Source: Gammaproteobacteria bacterium (GTDB lineage: Bacteria > Pseudomonadota > Gammaproteobacteria > SZUA-229). Taken from it: 38,961 nucleotides of DNA. The notes under the pieces were generated by a model, which saw nothing but the letters and a program-made list of their open reading frames with translations, made no database searches and was not told the origin of the DNA. Numbering within the stretch: the first letter of the stretch is position 1; each line of letters opens with the position of its first letter. Location of the stretch: positions 1-38,961 of the forward strand of contig JAOUNI010000023.1 of NCBI GenBank assembly GCA_029881035.1, given 5' to 3'. Of this stretch, positions 33,608 to 38,961 are shown piece after piece. The position numbers and the translations under genes were made by a program.

Positions 33608-36191
33608 CTGAAACGCCCTGAGTATTTTTTACCAGTTCAAAGTCGATGCGTCTTTCACCGCGATCGACATTGGTCACACGTACCGTGACCGGATCACACA
33701 GGCGGAATTCCATGCCCCTGTTCTCACCCAGCAGGCGGTGCTGTATCGGGTCGAACTGATAATAATCTTTGGGCAGACTGGTGATGTGAATCAAACCTTC
33801 GACATAATAATCATCCAGCTCGACAAACAGGCCAAACGAAACCACCGCCGTGACATGCGCAGTGAATTCCTGACCAATCTTGTCCAGCATGTATTCACAC
33901 TTGAGCGCAAACTCGGCATCACGCGTGGCTTCATCAGCACGGCGCTCGTTGTTCGAACAATGTTCGCCCATCGATGCCATCTGAGTTTGATCGTAGATGT
34001 AATCTTTTTTCTTCTGCTTATGAATGATATGTTTCAGCGCCCTGTGCACCAGCAAATCGGGATAACGACGTATTGGAGAAGTGAAGTGGGCATACGCTGC
34101 CAACGCCAGACCAAAGTGGCCGGTATTCTCGGCTTTGTAAACCGCCTGCTTGAGTGATCGCAACAACAAGGTTTGCACCAGATGCTTGTCTTCTCTTGCT
34201 TTTAAAGCTTCGGTTAAGACCGAATAATCCAGCGAAGCAATTTTTTTCTGCGGATCACCCAGGGTCAGGCCCAGCTCACTCAGGAAGCCACGCAAGTCTT
34301 CAATCTTGTCATCATCAGGACGGTCATGATCACGATACAAAGCCGGCAACTCATGCTTAAGAATGGTTTCTGCCGCAGAGACATTAGCTGCAATCATGCA
34401 CTCTTCAATAATTCTGTGTGCATCATTACGAATGAAAGGTTTAATGCTGGCAATGCGTTTATCATCGGTGAAATCAATTTTTGTTTCTGTAGAATCAAAT
34501 TCAATCGAACCGCGTTTTCTTCTGGCTTTCATGAACGCGCCATACAACGCATAAAGATCTTCGAGATGCGGCACCAGACTGCCAAGTCTTGTCCTCACCG
34601 CTTCGGATTTCTCAACCACCACATCAGCTACTTCATCATAAAGCAATCGTGCATGTGAACGGAACACCGCTTCGTAGAATTTGTGTTTTGCAATCTCACC
34701 GTGCTCATCAATGCGCATTTCACAAACCATGCACAGGCGATCAACTTCAGGATTAAGCGAACACAGTCCGTTGGAAATTTCTTCCGGCAGCATCGGAATA
34801 ACACGGCCCGGGAAATACACCGAAGTCGCACGATCATAAGCACTGATATCCAGTGCCGAACCGGGTTTCACATAATGCGCGACATCGGCAATCGCAACCA
34901 GTAAACGCCAGCCGCCATTCACCGGCTCACAATACACCGCATCATCAAAATCGCGTGCATCCGCACCATCAATCGTCACCAGCGGCACTGAACGCAGATC
35001 AACACGACCCTGCTTATCTTCCTCCCTGACCTCGGGTCCCAGCTTCGCCGCTTCCGCGATCACAGCGTCTGTCCATTCATGCGGCAAACCATGGTTATGT
35101 ATCGCGATTTCGATTTCCATACCCGGTGCAGACAGATCACCAATCACACTCTCTACCCGACCAATTGCTTCCCTCTTAAAAGTGGGGTACTGCAGAATCT
35201 CGACTTTAACAATCTGATCCGGCTGTGCATCACCCACGTCTTTTGCAGGAATCAAAATATTCTGGGTGAGGCGCTTGTTATCCGGTACCACAAAATAAAT
35301 GCCACTCTCATCAAACAGGCGACCCACCACAAACTGATGGGAGCGCTCAATAATACTAATGACCGCACCTTCGCGGCGGCCGCGTCGATCGATGCCTGCT
35401 ACCTTTACCACGGCCCGGTCGCCATGCATCAAGGTGCGCATTTCGCGTGCATTCAGGAACAGGTCATCACCGCTCTCTTCCGGCACCAGAAAACCAAAAC
35501 CATCCGGATGGGCAATCACACGGCCGCGAATCAGATCGTCCTCTTCCACCGACAAATAGCCGCCGCGACGGTTCTGTACCAGCTGCCCATCTCGAACCAT
35601 GGCACGCAGACGCCGACGCAAAGCTTCCTGCTCATCATCCGTCTCCATCTTCAGATGCTCAATCAGCTCGGGCAGCGTCATCGCATTCTGGTCTCTGATC
35701 AATTGCAGCAGCAGGTGACGACTTGCTATCGGGTTTTCATACTTACTCGCTTCCTTCTGCGCTTCCGGATCAACGATCGGGCCACGCTTAGCGCCTCTGC
35801 TTCTGGCTTTAGGCTTATCCTCTGACTGCGACCCTGACTTGCCACCGCGACCACGTCTTGACCTGGATTTTGGCTTAGCCTTTTCTCTCGTGCCTTCCTT
35901 AGTCTTTTCCCCGGTTTTTGCTTTTGGTTTAGGTTTAGATTTTGCTTTAGACTTAGTTTTTGCTTTAGCTTTGACCTCAGTTTTTACCTCAGCCTGAACC
36001 GCGGTTTTAGCTCTGGTCTTCGTTCTGGTTTTTGCCTCAATCTTTACTTCAGATACCACTTCGGTTTTAACCCTGGCTTTTACTTTAGTTTTTGATCGGC
36101 TCATCGATTTAACAATTGACTTGGCCATGGCCTTAACTTTGGCACCAACCTTTGTCTTAGTTTCTGTTTTTTTAGTGTTTTTTTCGCTCAT
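33600..36191 (-). CDS. rnr: Ribonuclease R with an N-terminal basic extension
   Basis: 3'-5' exoribonuclease that degrades structured RNA and works in rRNA quality control and with tmRNA. The 863-residue protein has the winged helix from about 150 (YENPIASRHLLLQLI), cold-shock domains with GRVIAHPDGFGFLVPE, and the RNB domain with VTIDGADARDFDDAVY near 410-420, whose aspartates bind metal, then FTSPIRRYPDLLVHR. A C-terminal S1 domain (FTAHVTAVVSFGLFVELDDYYVEGL) ends the chain after only a few more residues. Residues 1-137 are a low-complexity Lys, Thr, Ala and Arg-rich extension. Most RNase R proteins have a basic tail at the C-terminus instead; here it is missing. The start ATG lacks a strong Shine-Dalgarno sequence. 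Confidence 0.96.
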   Translation of the reverse strand: MSEKNTKKTETKTKVGAKVKAMAKSIVKSMSRSKTKVKARVKTEVVSEVKIEAKTRTKTRAKTAVQAEVKTEVKAKAKTKSKAKSKPKPKAKTGEKTKEGTREKAKPKSRSRRGRGGKSGSQSEDKPKARSRGAKRGPIVDPEAQKEASKYENPIASRHLLLQLIRDQNAMTLPELIEHLKMETDDEQEALRRRLRAMVRDGQLVQNRRGGYLSVEEDDLIRGRVIAHPDGFGFLVPEESGDDLFLNAREMRTLMHGDRAVVKVAGIDRRGRREGAVISIIERSHQFVVGRLFDESGIYFVVPDNKRLTQNILIPAKDVGDAQPDQIVKVEILQYPTFKREAIGRVESVIGDLSAPGMEIEIAIHNHGLPHEWTDAVIAEAAKLGPEVREEDKQGRVDLRSVPLVTIDGADARDFDDAVYCEPVNGGWRLLVAIADVAHYVKPGSALDISAYDRATSVYFPGRVIPMLPEEISNGLCSLNPEVDRLCMVCEMRIDEHGEIAKHKFYEAVFRSHARLLYDEVADVVVEKSEAVRTRLGSLVPHLEDLYALYGAFMKARRKRGSIEFDSTETKIDFTDDKRIASIKPFIRNDAHRIIEECMIAANVSAAETILKHELPALYRDHDRPDDDKIEDLRGFLSELGLTLGDPQKKIASLDYSVLTEALKAREDKHLVQTLLLRSLKQAVYKAENTGHFGLALAAYAHFTSPIRRYPDLLVHRALKHIIHKQKKKDYIYDQTQMASMGEHCSNNERRADEATRDAEFALKCEYMLDKIGQEFTAHVTAVVSFGLFVELDDYYVEGLIHITSLPKDYYQFDPIQHRLLGENRGMEFRLCDPVTVRVTNVDRGERRIDFELVKNTQGVSVE

Positions 36192-36237
36192 GGGCGAATT
36201 GTAACCGTCATGCCGATATATTCATAGCATACTGAAA

Positions 36238-36266
36238 TTGACAGCCCAACAATCTGCATGTAAAGT
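36238..36266 (+). promoter_or_regulatory. Predicted tRNA-Leu promoter
   Basis: A perfect -35 TTGACA at 36238-36243, a 17-bp spacer, and TAAAGT at 36261-36266 as -10 (four of six matches). The following bases TCGCGCC form a GC-rich discriminator, a hallmark of stable-RNA promoters that respond to ppGpp; relA is in the same window. It would start transcription near 36273, about 33 bases before the tRNA. Confidence 0.6.
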
Positions 36267-36274
36267 TCGCGCCC

Positions 36275-36298
36275 TGTCTAGGATCTAGGATCCAGACA
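36275..36298 (+). repeat. Imperfect hairpin in the tRNA leader
   Basis: TGTCTAGGATC and GATCCAGACA pair as 10-bp arms with one bulged A around a TAG loop. It ends 7 bases before the mature tRNA and may guide 5' processing; this is an inference. Confidence 0.4.
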
Positions 36299-36305
36299 CA
36301 CCTTT

Positions 36306-36392
36306 GCCCAGGTGGCGGAATTGGTAGACGCGCTAGCTTCAGGTGCTAGTGGCCGTACGGTCGTGGAGGTTCAAGTCCTCTCCTGGGCACCA
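36306..36392 (+). tRNA. tRNA-Leu, anticodon CAG
   Basis: An 87-base class II tRNA. Acceptor arms GCCCAGG and CCTGGGC pair perfectly, followed by A and an encoded CCA end. The D-arm is GGCGGAATTGGTAGACGC, the anticodon stem CTAGC/GCTAG encloses loop TTCAGGT (anticodon CAG, reading CUG), the long variable arm is TGGCCGTACGGTCGT-like, and the T-arm has GGTTCAAGTCC. It is close in sequence to the Escherichia coli leucine CAG tRNA. It lies between rnr and the mechanosensitive channel gene. No attachment-site duplication was seen nearby. Confidence 0.97.
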
Positions 36393-36597
36393 TCTTAAAA
36401 CTCCCTGTTTTTAAAACCTTAAGCCTATCCCTGCTTCAACGATTTCTGAGCAGTGATTTTTTACGTCCGCCAAACCAGCCAATAACCCGGTCACTTTCCC
36501 CCTTTCCATACCAATAACCTGCTGAAATCATGGTGGTATAAATAATTGATGTCGCTCATAATAAAATTCGTGACTATCTGATTTTAGAGGCTCAACC
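36393..36597. other. Intergenic region between tRNA-Leu and the MscS-type gene
   Basis: About 205 bp. No gene, no GC-rich terminator with a T-run, and no repeat was recognised. GAGG about nine bases before 36598 serves as Shine-Dalgarno sequence for the channel gene. Confidence 0.6.
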
Positions 36598-37938
36598 ATG
36601 TCTAACTGGCCTGACCGCAGTCAAATGAAAGCCTTCGTTATAGAAGAAACAGATGCCTTGCTGGCCTTACTGATATCTGAAGGCTTCTGGATCCAGCTTA
36701 CCGTCATCATCTCCGTGTTTGTGCTGGCACGCTGGTTGCTCACGCCACGATTGCAGGCCGCGCTCACCCGCCTCAGCACCGCCACTGGCCGCGTTGCCAA
36801 TTTCCATCAACTCATCGTCACCCTCAATGAATTCGCCAATACGCTGGTCTGGCTGATATTGCAGTGGACCGCGATTGAGGTATACATCTATCTGGACAAA
36901 CCACACAGCCTGCTCACCCCGGTCGCCAGCCTGCTCAGCGCCTGGTTATTGATACGCATTGCCTCGAAACTGTTACAAAACAAAGCCGCCGCACGTTTTG
37001 TCGCCAGCGTCGCCTGGACACTGGCAATACTAAATATTTTTGACTGGTTAGATCCCGCGCTGGACTTACTCGACAGCATGTCGCTCACCCTCGGTTCGGT
37101 GCGCCTGTCACCGCTGCTGGTGATCAAGGCCGGGCTGTCATTATGGCTCTCCCTGTGGCTGGCCAATGTACTCGCCACCTTTCTCGACCGGCGACTGGAA
37201 GGCTCGGAAAACGTCACCCCGGTGATGCGCGTACTCAGCGTCAAACTGCTGCACATCGGCCTGATCACCGCCGCCTTCCTGATTACCTTTTCCGCAGTCG
37301 GCATCGACCTGACCGCACTGGCGATTTTTGGTGGTGCCCTCGGTGTTGGCCTCGGCTTTGGCCTGCAGAAAATATTCTCCAACCTGATCAGCGGCGTCAT
37401 CCTGCTCATGGACCGCTCCATCAAACCCGGAGATGTCATTTCCGTGGGCAACACCTTCGGCTGGATCAATCACCTGAGTGCACGTTATGTCTCGGTGATC
37501 ACCCGCGACGGCATTGAACACCTCATTCCCAACGAAGTGCTCATCACCGAACGGGTAGAAAACTGGTCATTCAGCGATAATCTGGTGCGTCTCCGGGTTC
37601 CGGTCGGCGTCTCCTATAATGCCGATGTGCGTCTGGCGATGAAACTGTGCGTCGAAGCCGCGCTGGCCACACCACGCATTCTCAAAAACCCCGAGCCGCG
37701 CTGTTTGCTCAAAGGTTTTGGCGACAGCTCGGTCGATCTCGAACTGCGCGTCTGGATCAACGATCCGCCGAATGGCCGCTCCAACGTTTTGAGCGACGTG
37801 CTGCTTGGCGTCTGGGACCGCTTCCATGAACACGGCATAGAAATTCCCTACCCGCAACGAGACCTGCACTTACGCAGCGGCTTTGAAAAACTCGGTGATA
37901 GCGACAACGCGCCGACGAACAAAGGAGAAAACTCATGA
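36598..37938 (+). CDS. MscS-family mechanosensitive ion channel
   Basis: Pressure-gated channel that releases solutes when the cell swells; inner membrane. The 446-residue protein has about five hydrophobic segments in the first 230 residues, then the pore helix and upper vestibule: ALAIFGGALGVGLGFGLQKI, FSNLISGVILLMDRSIKPGD and the beta domain VSVITRDGIEHLIPNEVLI. The C-terminal part RVPVGVSYNADVRLAMKL and GIEIPYPQRDLHLRS is typical. The Gly- and Ala-rich pore helix is well preserved. It is larger than Escherichia coli MscS (286) but smaller than MscK, like many YbdG- or MscM-type homologues. The corA-type gene overlaps its stop by 4 bp. Confidence 0.94.
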   Translation: MSNWPDRSQMKAFVIEETDALLALLISEGFWIQLTVIISVFVLARWLLTPRLQAALTRLSTATGRVANFHQLIVTLNEFANTLVWLILQWTAIEVYIYLDKPHSLLTPVASLLSAWLLIRIASKLLQNKAAARFVASVAWTLAILNIFDWLDPALDLLDSMSLTLGSVRLSPLLVIKAGLSLWLSLWLANVLATFLDRRLEGSENVTPVMRVLSVKLLHIGLITAAFLITFSAVGIDLTALAIFGGALGVGLGFGLQKIFSNLISGVILLMDRSIKPGDVISVGNTFGWINHLSARYVSVITRDGIEHLIPNEVLITERVENWSFSDNLVRLRVPVGVSYNADVRLAMKLCVEAALATPRILKNPEPRCLLKGFGDSSVDLELRVWINDPPNGRSNVLSDVLLGVWDRFHEHGIEIPYPQRDLHLRSGFEKLGDSDNAPTNKGENS

Positions 37939-38894
37939 TGCAGTTTATATTGTGCCACAACAACACCACCCAGGTCGGCGGCCAGGAATTACTGGAACAA
38001 TGGCAGAACAAACCCGACAGCTGGATCTGGCTCGACCTGTACGCCGAACCCGCCGAACAGGAACGTGAATTTCTTGAACAGCATTTCGCGCTGGAGCACG
38101 GCGCCATCATCGAAGCCCAGCGTGACCGCCACCCGCCCAGCTTTGAAATATTTAAAAATTATATTTACCTGCTGCTCAAACCGCTGGACGCCGAATCCGA
38201 CTCGCTCGACTTCGGCACCCTGCAACTGGCCATGTTCGCCAGCGATCGTTTTCTGGTCACGCGTCGCTCAAAAAAATCGCCCTACCTGGCAAAGCTGTGG
38301 TCAACACTGCAGAAAAATGGTTATAAAAATGGAGCACCCATGTCCATCGTCACCGCCATGAGCCGACGCGTCGCGCAACGTTACGGCAATGTGTTACTCG
38401 ACCTGGAACAACGCCTCGACGTCATCGAAGATGAACTGTTTGACAGCCCCACCGACGAGCTGATGAAAGAACTGGTCGGCTACAACACCGGCCTGCGAAA
38501 AATGCACCGCATCCTGGCTTATTATGAAAACGTATTCACCAACGTGCGCGAACAACTGCACAAAACCGGCAGCCATCACCACGATGACTTTCACGACATC
38601 TACGCACTCATCGAACGCTTCAACAGCTTATCGACGCTCTATCAAAACGTCATCACCGACCTCATCGAAGCCTACATCAGCCTCAACGGTCACCGACTCA
38701 ATCAGATCATGAAAGTGCTCACCATCGTCACCGTCATCTTCGTACCGCTGACCTTGTTAGTCGGTATCTACGGCATGAACTTCGAAAACATGCCCGAACT
38801 GAAAAGCCAGCACGGTTACTACATCCTGCTAACAGTCATGTCAGGCATCACCGTAGTCATGCTGTATCTGTTCAGACGAGTGCGCTGGTTGTGA
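37935..38894 (+). CDS. corA: CorA-type magnesium or divalent-metal transporter
   Basis: Pentameric metal channel of the inner membrane. The 319-residue protein has a large cytoplasmic N-terminal domain, a long helix (about 195-265), and two C-terminal membrane segments (about 256-278 and 294-313). The first ends in the signature YGMNFENMPEL, with Gly-Met-Asn at 280-282, which forms the selectivity loop. A basic C-terminus (RRVRW) fits the inside-facing end. The start codon overlaps the channel gene's stop (ATGA), with AGGAG upstream. A ZntB-like zinc transporter is an alternative, since subfamily cannot be separated by eye. The pairing with an osmotic channel suggests co-expression. Confidence 0.92.
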   Translation: MMQFILCHNNTTQVGGQELLEQWQNKPDSWIWLDLYAEPAEQEREFLEQHFALEHGAIIEAQRDRHPPSFEIFKNYIYLLLKPLDAESDSLDFGTLQLAMFASDRFLVTRRSKKSPYLAKLWSTLQKNGYKNGAPMSIVTAMSRRVAQRYGNVLLDLEQRLDVIEDELFDSPTDELMKELVGYNTGLRKMHRILAYYENVFTNVREQLHKTGSHHHDDFHDIYALIERFNSLSTLYQNVITDLIEAYISLNGHRLNQIMKVLTIVTVIFVPLTLLVGIYGMNFENMPELKSQHGYYILLTVMSGITVVMLYLFRRVRWL

Positions 38895-38961
38895 TTATTA
38901 TTTTTTTACAGGCAGATTTTACTCTGACCCATGTTAAAGCTGTAAATCAGGCAGCATTAGT
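38895..38961. other. Trailing intergenic sequence
   Basis: Sixty-seven bases after the CorA-type gene. A run of Ts (38900-38908) follows the stop, but no GC-rich stem precedes it, so a factor-independent terminator is not supported. No gene start was recognised before the window ends. Confidence 0.5.

Noticed and set aside
35079-35825. Plus-strand frame of 248 residues opposite rnr
   Set aside because: Shadow of the RNase R coding frame; no family resemblance.
35781-36191. RNase R N-terminal low-complexity segment as a frameshift product
   Set aside because: The frame is continuous with the domain part, the composition is consistently basic, and an ATG opens it; a real extension is the simpler reading.
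36306-36392. tRNA-Leu as an integration site of a genomic island
   Set aside because: No integrase gene, no duplicated tRNA 3' end and no change to accessory content were seen on either side.

Overview
The window looks like a chromosomal piece of a gammaproteobacterium outside the Enterobacterales. The evidence is gammaproteobacterial gene neighbourhoods (rnhB-dnaE beside lpxB; smpB, ratA, rnfH, bamE and fur together; mltD beside rnhA-dnaQ; purB followed by roxA), a separate monofunctional RelA, and a SmpA/BamE lipoprotein. Base composition is moderate and somewhat AT-richer in 8.4-9.3 kb and 25-29 kb. No rRNA operon, CRISPR array, integrase, transposase or prophage gene was seen. Species cannot be fixed from the sequence alone.

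Layout. 1-1229: an accessory-looking stretch holding one unknown gene (145-600, minus) bracketed by inverted GTTAGGC/GCCTAAC heptamers that resemble integron cassette boundaries, then about 630 bp without a convincing gene but rich in palindromes, including a copy of the widespread ATTCCC-N8-GGGAAT dyad. 1230-5858: a minus-strand cluster rnhB, dnaE and a small unknown gene. 5928-8438: plus-strand lpxB, mlaA and a small barrel-like envelope protein (lipid A synthesis and outer-membrane lipid asymmetry). 8512-11915: minus-strand fur, relA and a PlsC-type acyltransferase. 11997-15191: bamE, then rnfH, ratA and a sodium symporter on the minus strand, then smpB. 15220-18161: the rnhA-dnaQ operon and divergent mltD. 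18242-20943: a signalling pair, a double cNMP-binding/rhodanese protein facing a GAF/HD-GYP phosphodiesterase. 21001-26199: fumC, then divergent purB, roxA, a GNAT acetyltransferase and a conserved unknown. 26173-29000: a GGDEF-EAL protein and a small membrane protein. 29104-36191: a very compact minus-strand operon rnr, rlmB, an unknown gene, recJ and pyrD, in which neighbouring genes overlap or nearly touch. 36306-36392: tRNA-Leu(CAG) behind a good stable-RNA-type promoter. 36598-38894: an MscS-type channel and a CorA-type metal transporter overlapping by 4 bp.

Most of the window is housekeeping: DNA replication and repair (dnaE, dnaQ, rnhA, rnhB, recJ), RNA metabolism (rnr, rlmB, smpB), envelope construction (lpxB, mlaA, bamE, mltD, PlsC-like), nucleotide synthesis (purB, pyrD) and stress or second-messenger control (relA, fur, HD-GYP, GGDEF-EAL, cNMP). 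The points most worth a second look are the possible gene cassette and repeat cluster at the left end, the N-terminal instead of C-terminal basic tail of RNase R, a perfect hairpin over the relA start, the cNMP/rhodanese plus HD-GYP pair, and the roxA-GNAT-unknown trio. I did not find clear evidence for a wholly new multi-gene system. Seven genes appear to use TTG or GTG starts, so start calls were made from Shine-Dalgarno positions where possible.
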